From Acidobacteriaceae bacterium (lineage in GTDB: Bacteria > Acidobacteriota > Terriglobia > Terriglobales > Acidobacteriaceae), in the NCBI GenBank assembly GCA_030039895.1, contig JASHUR010000184.1, forward strand, positions 1 to 8,915: DNA of 8,915 bases, in the 5' to 3' direction. Made by a program: the position numbers and the translations under genes. Below the pieces are notes generated by a model. It saw nothing but the letters and a program-made list of their open reading frames with translations. It was not told the DNA's origin and ran no database searches. How positions within the stretch are numbered: the first letter of the stretch is position 1; each line of letters opens with the position of its first letter. This document shows, in pieces, positions 1-6,299 of the stretch.

Positions 1-1
1 G

Positions 2-490
2 GACATCTCGACGGAGTACTCCGCGCTGATGTCGAAGGTGATGGCGAACGGCAACGGACGGGTGAAGTTCCCGATCAACGAACCGGCCGAGGGACGCAAG
101 AAGTCGCAGATCGAAGAGTATCTGGAGTTCTACCATGGGCCCGGCGTGCAGCACATCGCCATGGCGACGGACAATATCCTCGCGACAATCTCAAAGCTGC
201 AGGAGCAGGGCGTCGGGTTCCTGAAGGTCCCGCACACCTACTACAGCGAGCTGGAGAGGCGCGTGGGCAGGATTGACGAGCCTATAGAGGAGCTGGAGAA
301 GTTGGGCATTCTGGTAGACCGCGATGACGAGGGCTACATGCTGCAGATCTTTACGCGGCCCGTTGAGGACCGTCCTACGCTGTTCTACGAGATCATCCAG
401 CGCAAGGGCAGCCGCAGCTTCGGCAAAGGCAACTTCAAGGCGCTGTTTGAAGCCATCGAGCGAGAGCAGGCGGAACGAGGCAATTTGTAA
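2..490 (+). CDS. hppD: 4-hydroxyphenylpyruvate dioxygenase, C-terminal part (5' truncated by window edge)
   Basis: This enzyme converts 4-hydroxyphenylpyruvate to homogentisate in tyrosine catabolism, using Fe(II) and O2 in the cytoplasm. The frame is open from the first bases, so the gene starts upstream; 162 codons are visible of a family usually around 350-380 residues. What is visible is the C-terminal vicinal-oxygen-chelate domain. The GVQHIA motif carries the second iron-ligand His (codon at 152-154). The FYEIIQR motif carries the Glu ligand (389-391). The C-terminal helix has the family's FGKGNFKALFEAIE pattern, which closes over the active site. The first His ligand lies outside the window. 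It ends at TAA and is followed by a strong hairpin. The next gene is convergent, so this is the last gene of its transcript. Identification is firm; only the upstream context is unknown. Confidence 0.95.
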   Translation, partial: DISTEYSALMSKVMANGNGRVKFPINEPAEGRKKSQIEEYLEFYHGPGVQHIAMATDNILATISKLQEQGVGFLKVPHTYYSELERRVGRIDEPIEELEKLGILVDRDDEGYMLQIFTRPVEDRPTLFYEIIQRKGSRSFGKGNFKALFEAIEREQAERGNL

Positions 491-517
491 AGACAGCCAG
501 ACGCCAAAACAATCTAC

Positions 518-560
518 GGGCTGCGACTCTGATGGCAAAGTCGCAGCCCTTGGTCTTTTG
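518..560 (+). terminator. Hairpin terminator of hppD, possibly bidirectional
   Basis: A perfect 11-bp inverted repeat (GGGCTGCGACT at 518-528, AGTCGCAGCCC at 539-549) encloses a 10-nt loop. It is followed on the + strand by TTGGTCTTTT. It starts 27 nt after the hppD stop codon and ends 22 nt before the stop codon of the convergent DUF2071 gene. On the - strand the hairpin is followed by a weaker T-containing stretch, so it could serve both genes. The T tract is not uninterrupted, so intrinsic termination is likely rather than certain. Confidence 0.8.
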
Positions 561-571
561 ACTTACAGCAT

Positions 572-1360
572 TTAGGCTGCCGGAACCGGCGCGCCCGCGG
601 TCTTGAGGTGTGGCTTGGGCAGCAATTCCAACGCCCAGACGTAGACCACCAGCTCGCGGCTGTAGTGGAGCAGCGGCTTTATGTCCGGCAGGGCGATGCC
701 GTGTGCAGCGGGCAATTCATTGACCTCGAATTCGGCCTCGGCGCGCTCCAACGGCCAGGGTAAATGGTGGACCTGTCCTTTGAAGATTGATCCTCCGGAG
801 GAGGACGTGTAGAGCGCATAGCGCTCGGTGAGGAACTGCTCGATTCCCTGCTTATCGGCGGCTTGCCCAAGGCTGCGATAACGGGCGCGGAAGCGCGCCG
901 GAGGGCGCGAGAAGCGGCGCTCGCTGGTGTACAGGAACTCACGGTCACCCGTGTGGTCGATGCGCATTCTGGACCAGTAATAGGGCAGCTTATAGAAGGC
1001 GCGGGCAAAGGCCACGGCGAGAGGATTGCCGGCATCGAGCGAGAAGAAATAGACCCCGGACAGGTTGGAGTGGGATTCGCGGACATAGGTGCGAAGGTTC
1101 AGCTCGGGAAAGCGGTTTGCTCCGGGAATAGTGGGAAGGCTGTAGACATGAATCTGGTCCATCCAGAACGGAACCACGCCGACCCAGGCCGAGCCGTCGA
1201 AGGTGTCCACGCAGAGGCCGGGTGGAATGAGCGCGGCGATCTCAGCAGCGGGAACAGGCCAGTGTGCGAACAACAGATCGTTCCATCTCTGGGTCATCGT
1301 CCAGTGCGCGGTGGGCAGCGGCCAGGGGCGATGGCCGGTTGTGGAAAGAATGTCGTTCAT
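572..1360 (-). CDS. DUF2071 family protein (YqjF-like)
   Basis: The 262-residue product belongs to the DUF2071/YqjF family, whose biochemical role I do not know. Typical family features are visible: an aromatic N-terminal stretch with LLFAHWPVP (residues 29-37), LIPPGLCVDTFDGSAWVGVVPFWM (about 44-67), a LNLRTYVR strand (88-94) and a PYYWSRMRI segment (126-134). There is no signal peptide and no obvious membrane helix. The frame is open a further 74 codons upstream, to 1582, but that extension would run through the start of the divergent ThyX-like gene. The ATG at 1360 is preceded by AGGAAAG, which decides the start. It is transcribed away from the ThyX-like gene across a 107-bp gap and converges on hppD. 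Family assignment is good; function is unknown. Confidence 0.85.
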   Translation of the reverse strand: MNDILSTTGHRPWPLPTAHWTMTQRWNDLLFAHWPVPAAEIAALIPPGLCVDTFDGSAWVGVVPFWMDQIHVYSLPTIPGANRFPELNLRTYVRESHSNLSGVYFFSLDAGNPLAVAFARAFYKLPYYWSRMRIDHTGDREFLYTSERRFSRPPARFRARYRSLGQAADKQGIEQFLTERYALYTSSSGGSIFKGQVHHLPWPLERAEAEFEVNELPAAHGIALPDIKPLLHYSRELVVYVWALELLPKPHLKTAGAPVPAA

Positions 1361-1369
1361 AAAGATGGG

Positions 1370-1376
1370 CTTTCCT
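1370..1376 (-). promoter_or_regulatory. Ribosome binding site that sets the DUF2071 start
   Basis: On the - strand AGGAAAG lies 9 nt before the ATG at 1360. No comparable site precedes the farther upstream start of the same open frame, so this supports the 262-residue protein. Confidence 0.7.
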
Positions 1377-1467
1377 GTTGGTAATGGACGAGCCGCGGCT
1401 GTGGCGTGTTGCGACCTGCTGCCGAAATTGAGACTGCCAGCCAAGTTTCCTAAGCCCCGGATACCGT

Positions 1468-3045
1468 ATGCTGTTGCCCATGCCCGATAGAGAAGCCACC
1501 CCAGCCCTTCAGCCTGCCGAGGCGCCCCAAAACAGGACGGAGATTTTTGCCGTGCATGGCGCGGATCCAGAGGTTCTGGCATACGCCATGGCGAAGTACT
1601 CGCGCTCCGCGCTGTCGATGCGGGAATCCCTGAAGGAGATCAGCAGCCAGCGCGCAGAACAGTTTCTCAACACATTCTATTTCCAGTACGGGCACCGCTC
1701 GATTGCTGACCTGGCGCATCTGGCCTTCGCCATCGAAAGGCTGTCCCTGCTGGCTGCGATTGTACTCGTAGACGAGCAGAGATGGGATGGGCAGGAGCGA
1801 TCCACACGTTACCAGAATTTTCGTAAGAGCGGCTGGTATATGCCGGAGTTTGGCGGCGATATGAGCGCCGCCGGGAGCTTTCGGGAGAGCGTGGAAGCGC
1901 TGTTCGGGACGTATCACGAGGTGGCCGAAGGTGTTTTGGAGTCTCTGAAGCTCCGGGTTCCGCGGCCAGAGGAGATGAAACCGGAGACCTGGGAGCGAAC
2001 GCTGAAGGCACGGGCCTTCGATGTGGCGCGCTATCTGCTTCCGCTGGCGACGAATACGTCTCTGGGCCAGATTGTGAACGCGCGCACGCTGGAGACCCAG
2101 ATCTCCCGGCTGCTTTCGAGCGAGTTTACCGAAATTCGGCAGCTTGGGGAGACGCTGCGCGAAGCGGCCAGCGGCTCGGCCTGGAATGTGCACGTCGAGG
2201 AGCTGGCGAAGCTGCAGAAGGAGATCGCCGCGCTTGATCCGGCGCTGGGCGAGCAGGCGGCCGCACTGCTGACGCGCGAGGTGAAGACGGCTCCCACGCT
2301 GGTGAAATACGCGGCGCCGAATGAGTACGAAATGGCCACGCGGGGCGAGCTGCGCCAGGCTGCGGCGGAACTGCTAAAGGGAGAACCAATCGAGGGCGCT
2401 CCGGCGGTGGACCTGATTGGCGGCGACGAGACGCTGGAGGTTGAGCTGGCGACGACGCTGCTGTATGGCGCGTGCCACTATCCCTACCGGCAGATTCGCC
2501 GGACTGTGGATGACCTGAGCGAGGCGCGGCGGAACGAGATTATTGCGCTGGGAGCGCGGCATCGCGGAAAGCACGACGAGCTGCTGCGGGAGTATTCGTC
2601 CGGGCAGGCCCTGAGGTTCGACATTCTGATGGATATCGGTGGGTTCAGGGACATGCACCGGCACCGCAAGTGCGTGCAGATTCTGCAGGGGTTCACGAGC
2701 AGGCTTGGATACGAGATTCCGGAGGGTCTGGAAGAGGCCGGGCTGGTTTCGCTCTACCGGCGGGCGATGGACGCGGCACACGGTGCCTTTGCGAAGCTGG
2801 CGGTGGGGCATCCGGAGTCGGCCCAGTATGTGTTGCCTCTGGGGACACGGACCCGGGCGCTGTTCAAGATGGACTTTGCCGAGGCGGTGTATATCTCGGA
2901 ACTGCGGTCGGCGCCACAGGGGCACTTTTCGTATCGGAGGATTGCGTGGGAGATGTATGAAGCGGTGCGGAGGCAGCATCCTGCACTGGCGAAGTATTTC
3001 CGGGTGACAGATATTCGGGAGCCGGTGGATATGCTCAAGAGGTGA
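1468..3045 (+). CDS. Two-domain ThyX-like (FAD-dependent thymidylate synthase family) protein
   Basis: Classical ThyX makes dTMP from dUMP with FAD, NADPH and methylene-tetrahydrofolate, and is about 220-250 residues long. This 525-residue protein looks like two ThyX-type halves in tandem. Half 1 (about 25-235) has GHRS (75-78), a degenerate signature ending STRY (112-115), LLPL (190-193) and NAR (204-206). Half 2 (about 320-515) has DMHRHRKC (395-402), LPLGTRTR (456-463), ELR (478-480) and an RRIAWE helix (490-495). The canonical signature RHRxxSxxxxSxR is complete in neither half: half 1 keeps the SxRY end, half 2 keeps RHR. Catalysis is therefore unproven. The start is uncertain: ATG at 1468 or 1480, neither with a clear ribosome binding site. 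Family membership is confident; whether it is an active thymidylate synthase or a flavin/nucleotide-binding relative is open. Confidence 0.8.
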   Translation: MLLPMPDREATPALQPAEAPQNRTEIFAVHGADPEVLAYAMAKYSRSALSMRESLKEISSQRAEQFLNTFYFQYGHRSIADLAHLAFAIERLSLLAAIVLVDEQRWDGQERSTRYQNFRKSGWYMPEFGGDMSAAGSFRESVEALFGTYHEVAEGVLESLKLRVPRPEEMKPETWERTLKARAFDVARYLLPLATNTSLGQIVNARTLETQISRLLSSEFTEIRQLGETLREAASGSAWNVHVEELAKLQKEIAALDPALGEQAAALLTREVKTAPTLVKYAAPNEYEMATRGELRQAAAELLKGEPIEGAPAVDLIGGDETLEVELATTLLYGACHYPYRQIRRTVDDLSEARRNEIIALGARHRGKHDELLREYSSGQALRFDILMDIGGFRDMHRHRKCVQILQGFTSRLGYEIPEGLEEAGLVSLYRRAMDAAHGAFAKLAVGHPESAQYVLPLGTRTRALFKMDFAEAVYISELRSAPQGHFSYRRIAWEMYEAVRRQHPALAKYFRVTDIREPVDMLKR

Positions 3046-3179
3046 GCATGTTACTATAGTTTTTGTATTTTCTTCGCCCCTGGATGTTTCGGTGCTAAGA
3101 TTCACTCAAACCGCGACTGACCCACTTTGGAACACAGGAAATTTGGGGTTCAGGCGCGTCCACAGACTGGAGAATTGAC
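3046..3179 (+). promoter_or_regulatory. Intergenic leader upstream of recA
   Basis: This 134-bp gap begins with a T-rich stretch (about 3058-3074) after the ThyX-like gene, without a clear hairpin. A possible -10 box TAAGAT is at 3096-3101, with only a weak -35 candidate. GAAC (3130-3133) and GTTC (3148-3151) form short inverted arms 14 bp apart; this does not match any LexA box I know. The ribosome binding site GGAGA (3169-3173) lies 6 nt before the GTG start. recA is usually SOS-controlled, but no operator can be named here. Confidence 0.4.
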
Positions 3180-4262
3180 GTGGCAGATGACCGTACCCGC
3201 GCCGTAGAACTGGCGCTTTCGCAGATTGAAAAGCAGTTTGGCAAAGGCTCCATTATGCGCCTGGGCAGCAAAGAGGCGGTGGTGCCGATTGCAACCATCT
3301 CGACCGGCTCGATCTCATTCGATGCCGCGCTGGGGGTGGGCGGGGTGCCGCGGGGACGCGTAGTGGAGATCTTCGGGCCGGAGTCGTCGGGCAAGACGAC
3401 GATTACGCTGCAAATCATCGCCGAGGCGCAGAAGGCCGGCGGCATGGCGGCGTTTGTGGACGCCGAGCACGCTCTGGACCCGGGCTATGCGAAGAAGCTG
3501 GGCGTGGACGTGGACAACCTGCTGGTGAGCCAGCCGGACTACGGCGAGCAGGCCATGGAGATCACCGAGGCGCTGGTGCGGTCGGGCGCGATCGACGTGC
3601 TGGTGGTGGACTCGGTGGCGGCGCTGGTGCCGAAGGCGGAACTGGATGGCGAGATGGGCGACTCGCATGTGGGGTTGCAGGCCAGGCTGATGTCGCAGGC
3701 GCTGCGGAAGCTGACCGGGACCGTGTCGAAGTCGCGGACATGCCTGATTTTTATTAATCAAATTCGCGAGAAGATCGGTGTAATGTTCGGAAACCCGGAG
3801 ACAACGACGGGGGGCCGCGCGCTCAAGTTCTACTCGTCGGTGCGGATCGATATTCGCCGCATTGCCGCGGTGAAGGAAGGCGATGTGGTGGTTGGCTCGC
3901 GCACGCGGACCAAGATTGTGAAGAACAAGGTTGCGGCGCCGTTCCGCGAGGCCGAGTTCGACATTCTGTATGGCGAGGGCATCTCGCGCGAGGGCGATGT
4001 GCTGGACCTGGCGGTGACGCACAACATTGTTGAGAAGAGCGGCGCGTGGTACAGCTACAGCGGCGAGCGCATTGGACAGGGACGCGAGAACGTCCGGAAT
4101 TTTTTGAAGGAGAACAAGGACGTGTTCTCGCGGATCGACACAGAGCTGCGCAAGAAGCTGGGGATCGGCGCGCAGGCGGGCGCACCAGAGGTTCCGGCAG
4201 TGCCGGTGAACGGTGCGATGGCGGCCCAGGAAGCGGTTAAGCCGTCGGCGCGGCGGCAGTAG
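3180..4262 (+). CDS. recA: Recombinase RecA
   Basis: RecA is the ATP-dependent DNA strand-exchange protein of homologous recombination and the co-protease that triggers LexA cleavage. The 360-residue product has the full core: N-terminal polymerisation helix (about 5-25), Walker A GPESSGKTT (66-74), DAEHALD with the catalytic Glu96, Walker B LVVDS (141-145), loop L1 around 155-165, loop L2 with FGNPETTTGGRALKFY (203-218), and the C-terminal domain to about 330. The start is GTG, with GGAGA 6 nt upstream, giving the usual MADDR-type N-terminus. The last 30 residues are Ala/Pro/Val-rich and end in KPSARRQ, so the tail is basic rather than acidic as in E. coli. It sits alone between the ThyX-like gene and a strong terminator and has no recX partner in the window. 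Confidence 0.98.
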   Translation: MADDRTRAVELALSQIEKQFGKGSIMRLGSKEAVVPIATISTGSISFDAALGVGGVPRGRVVEIFGPESSGKTTITLQIIAEAQKAGGMAAFVDAEHALDPGYAKKLGVDVDNLLVSQPDYGEQAMEITEALVRSGAIDVLVVDSVAALVPKAELDGEMGDSHVGLQARLMSQALRKLTGTVSKSRTCLIFINQIREKIGVMFGNPETTTGGRALKFYSSVRIDIRRIAAVKEGDVVVGSRTRTKIVKNKVAAPFREAEFDILYGEGISREGDVLDLAVTHNIVEKSGAWYSYSGERIGQGRENVRNFLKENKDVFSRIDTELRKKLGIGAQAGAPEVPAVPVNGAMAAQEAVKPSARRQ

Positions 4263-4276
4263 CCGTTCAAGCTCTC

Positions 4277-4308
4277 AAAGGTCCGCCACGCAATTGTGGC
4301 GGTCTTTT
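4277..4308 (+). terminator. Intrinsic terminator of recA
   Basis: CCGCCAC (4283-4289) and GTGGCGG (4296-4302) form a 7-bp GC-rich stem with a 6-nt loop, followed by TCTTTT. Upstream AAAGG can extend the helix against the T tract past one mismatch. It lies 14-46 nt after the recA stop codon and separates recA from coaD. Confidence 0.9.
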
Positions 4309-4321
4309 CATTGAGCGGAAA

Positions 4322-4350
4322 TTGTGCAGCCCAGCTACGGCAGCTACAAT
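4322..4350 (+). promoter_or_regulatory. Predicted coaD promoter, start site almost at the GTG
   Basis: TTGTGC (4322-4327) and TACAAT (4345-4350) are separated by exactly 17 bp, and the -10 differs from consensus at one base. Transcription should start near 4356-4358, only a few bases before the GTG at 4360. The site lies just past the recA terminator. The -35 box is only half matched, so the -10 carries most of the weight. Confidence 0.6.
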
Positions 4351-4359
4351 TCCCTTGGC

Positions 4360-4842
4360 GTGAATACTGTAAAGGCGATTTATCCCGGCAGCTTTGATCC
4401 TGTGACGAATGGGCATCTGGACCTGATTGCCCGTGGCGCGCGAATTGTTGACCATCTTGTTGTTGCCATCCTGCTCAACTCATCGAAGAATCCGCTGTTC
4501 ACCGTTGAGGAGCGGGTGGAGATGCTGACGGAGGGGGTTGCGGAGCTGAACAACGTGTCGATTGCAACTTTTGACGGCCTGCTGGTTGACTTCGCACGCG
4601 AACAGCAGGCGCAGGCGGTATTGCGCGGGATCCGCGCGATCAGCGACTACGAATATGAGTTGCAGATGGCGCTGATGAACCGAAGGCTGGCTCCGGCGTT
4701 GGAGACGATCTTTCTGATGCCGGACGCGAAGTACTCGTTTGTAAGCTCGCGGCTGGTGAAGGAAGTGTTCGAGCTGGGCGGATCAGTGGACGGGCTGGTG
4801 CCGAAGTTTGTGATCGAGCGGCTGAAGCAGCATCGGAGTTGA
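4360..4842 (+). CDS. coaD: Phosphopantetheine adenylyltransferase (CoaD)
   Basis: CoaD transfers AMP from ATP to 4'-phosphopantetheine to give dephospho-CoA, the penultimate step of coenzyme A synthesis. From GTG 4360 the protein is 160 residues, matching the family (E. coli about 159). The nucleotidyltransferase signature YPGSFDPVTNGH is at 8-19, with TNGH as the HxGH-type ATP motif. Further family blocks are VLRGIRAISDYEYELQM (about 87-103) and YSFVSSRLVKEV (about 127-138), whose SSR corresponds to the ISSTxxR motif. An in-frame GTG at 4324 would add 12 residues but lies inside the predicted -35 box, so 4360 is preferred. No Shine-Dalgarno sequence precedes it, which fits the near-leaderless promoter. 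It ends 14 bp from the end of the convergent hydrolase gene with no hairpin between them. Confidence 0.95.
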   Translation: MNTVKAIYPGSFDPVTNGHLDLIARGARIVDHLVVAILLNSSKNPLFTVEERVEMLTEGVAELNNVSIATFDGLLVDFAREQQAQAVLRGIRAISDYEYELQMALMNRRLAPALETIFLMPDAKYSFVSSRLVKEVFELGGSVDGLVPKFVIERLKQHRS

Positions 4843-4856
4843 AGGACAAGCATCTG

Positions 4857-6236
4857 TCACATGCTGCCGCTGTTCGCTTTGATCCAGTTGGCGATGCCGG
4901 TGATGACTTCGGGAGCGACGTGCCCGGCGTTGGCGTAATCGGCAGGAGAAGCCGGCCCGGAATTTGGCGCAGGCAGAAAGAGATGCATCAGATCCGGATA
5001 ATAGTGAAAGGTTGCGGAGGGATCGGAGGCGAGTCCCTTGCGCCACAGAGCGTAATCTGCGGCAGTGACCTGATAGTCGTGGCCACCATGTAAGACGAGG
5101 ATGGGAATTTTGAGCCGCGCAGCTGTGTCGACAGGGTTGTAGTTTCTGAGATCGAGAAAGTACGAGCCGGGTATCTGTGCTCCCAGGAAATTGATTTGAT
5201 CTGAAGGCCGAAGGGCCGGACTTTCGATCTGGCGCTCAGCCTTTTCAGCAGCCACGATCTGTTGCTGCATCGCATCTTGATAAGGATTGCCGGGAAGAGC
5301 GGCAATGTACTTCAACTGCTCCACAGCGACCTTTTCGAGCGGCCGGGCGCTGGCAGCCATGAGCACGATTCCCGCAATCTGAGGGTCTTGCGCCGCGATG
5401 CGAGGCGCAAGCGTTCCTCCCAGGCTGTGACCCAGAAGATAGATGTGCTTCTTATCGACTTCAGGCAGAGTGCTCAACAGCGCTACGGCGCGCTCAGCGT
5501 CGTCCGTGGTCTCCTGACGGACGGTGTATTGCGCGCTAACGCTGAACCGCGCGGGATACACATGCGTGCGCTTCTCGTAGCGAAGAACAACAATCCCATC
5601 ACTCGCAAGTCCCTGAGCAAGATCCTTGAAGGGTTTGTTCGGGCCTATGGTTTCGTCCTGGTCCTCGGGGCCGGAGCCTTGAACGAGCACGAGCGCGGGA
5701 AATGGACCCTGTCGGTTGGGTACAGAGAGTGTTCCCGAGAGTGGTGTGGCGGTGCCGGCTCCTACAGTAACGGCTTGCTCGTGAAATGCGCTGGGATGGA
5801 CATACGGAGCGCCCTTCCAGGCGGATGCCGAAGAGGCGTGCGCTGCGGCAGAGGGAGCAAAGAACAGGCCGGCGATATTGCCTTTTTCATCCAGCACCAC
5901 TTTGGCGTCAAGGTCTGCGTTTGCAAAGGCGCAGGTGACGACCGCGATGTGGTAGCCCTGCTTCTCGACGACCTGGATGACTTTTATGTTTTTGAAGGCA
6001 CCAGCCTGAGCGACAATTTGCTGCCAGACGGCGGCCAGCTTGTCCCGAGGCAGCGCAGCTTTCATGCGCGCATCGAAGCGGGCTTCCACGGCTGACCACT
6101 TCTCCTGCGAGAGTGCGGTAACGGTCTCGCGTCCGATGGTGCTATAGTCCGGCGGCGATTGGGCGGGTTGGGCGTAAATGCGGAAGAAAGCACAGAACAG
6201 CAGGGCTGGAAGGACGGCACATCCGAGTCTTTTCAT
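4857..6236 (-). CDS. Secreted alpha/beta hydrolase with N-terminal DUF3887 domain
   Basis: This 459-residue serine hydrolase is probably exported. A signal peptide is visible: MKRLG, a hydrophobic core to about residue 20, and likely cleavage after IYA (20-22). Residues about 30-128 resemble the DUF3887 domain, a small alpha+beta module often placed before such hydrolases. A linker follows, then an alpha/beta hydrolase of the dienelactone hydrolase/acyl-peptidase type (about 155-455). It shows an oxyanion strand LVLVQGSGPEDQDET, nucleophile elbow GHSLGG with Ser271, Asp387 in HGGHDYQV and His418 in DLMHLF, so the triad is complete. A carboxylic ester or peptide substrate is likely, but none can be named. 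No good ribosome binding site precedes the ATG. It is divergent from the aminotransferase across 63 bp and converges on coaD. Confidence 0.88.
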   Translation of the reverse strand: MKRLGCAVLPALLFCAFFRIYAQPAQSPPDYSTIGRETVTALSQEKWSAVEARFDARMKAALPRDKLAAVWQQIVAQAGAFKNIKVIQVVEKQGYHIAVVTCAFANADLDAKVVLDEKGNIAGLFFAPSAAAHASSASAWKGAPYVHPSAFHEQAVTVGAGTATPLSGTLSVPNRQGPFPALVLVQGSGPEDQDETIGPNKPFKDLAQGLASDGIVVLRYEKRTHVYPARFSVSAQYTVRQETTDDAERAVALLSTLPEVDKKHIYLLGHSLGGTLAPRIAAQDPQIAGIVLMAASARPLEKVAVEQLKYIAALPGNPYQDAMQQQIVAAEKAERQIESPALRPSDQINFLGAQIPGSYFLDLRNYNPVDTAARLKIPILVLHGGHDYQVTAADYALWRKGLASDPSATFHYYPDLMHLFLPAPNSGPASPADYANAGHVAPEVITGIANWIKANSGSM

Positions 6237-6299
6237 GGCGAGAGCAAGAATATCGCTGAATTATGAGCATGGCCGGGGAAAATCTGGAAAAATAGAAGC

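Noticed and set aside
863..1384. 173-codon + strand frame opposite the DUF2071 gene
   Set aside because: Antisense to a gene with a recognised family and good ribosome site; no domain of its own.
1428..1456. Promoter for the ThyX-like gene (TTGAGA, 17 bp, TAAGCC)
   Set aside because: The -35 is acceptable but the -10 matches consensus at only two positions.
1361..1582. 74-residue N-terminal extension of the DUF2071 protein
   Set aside because: It would overlap the start of the divergent ThyX-like gene, and AGGAAAG precedes the internal ATG at 1360.
1450..3105. Two long - strand frames (247 and 243 codons) antisense to the ThyX-like gene
   Set aside because: No domain or ribosome site; low-complexity Arg/Pro/Gln composition expected of shadows.
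3130..3151. GAAC/GTTC dyad as a LexA operator
   Set aside because: The 14-bp spacing matches no SOS box that I know; kept as an observation, not called as an operator.
3315..4022. 235-codon open frame antisense to recA
   Set aside because: His/Arg/Leu-rich composition typical of the reverse strand of a GC-rich gene; recA is unambiguous.
5262..6095. 277-codon open frame on the + strand
   Set aside because: Entirely antisense to the hydrolase, whose signal peptide and complete catalytic triad show it is the real gene. The + frame has no recognisable domain.
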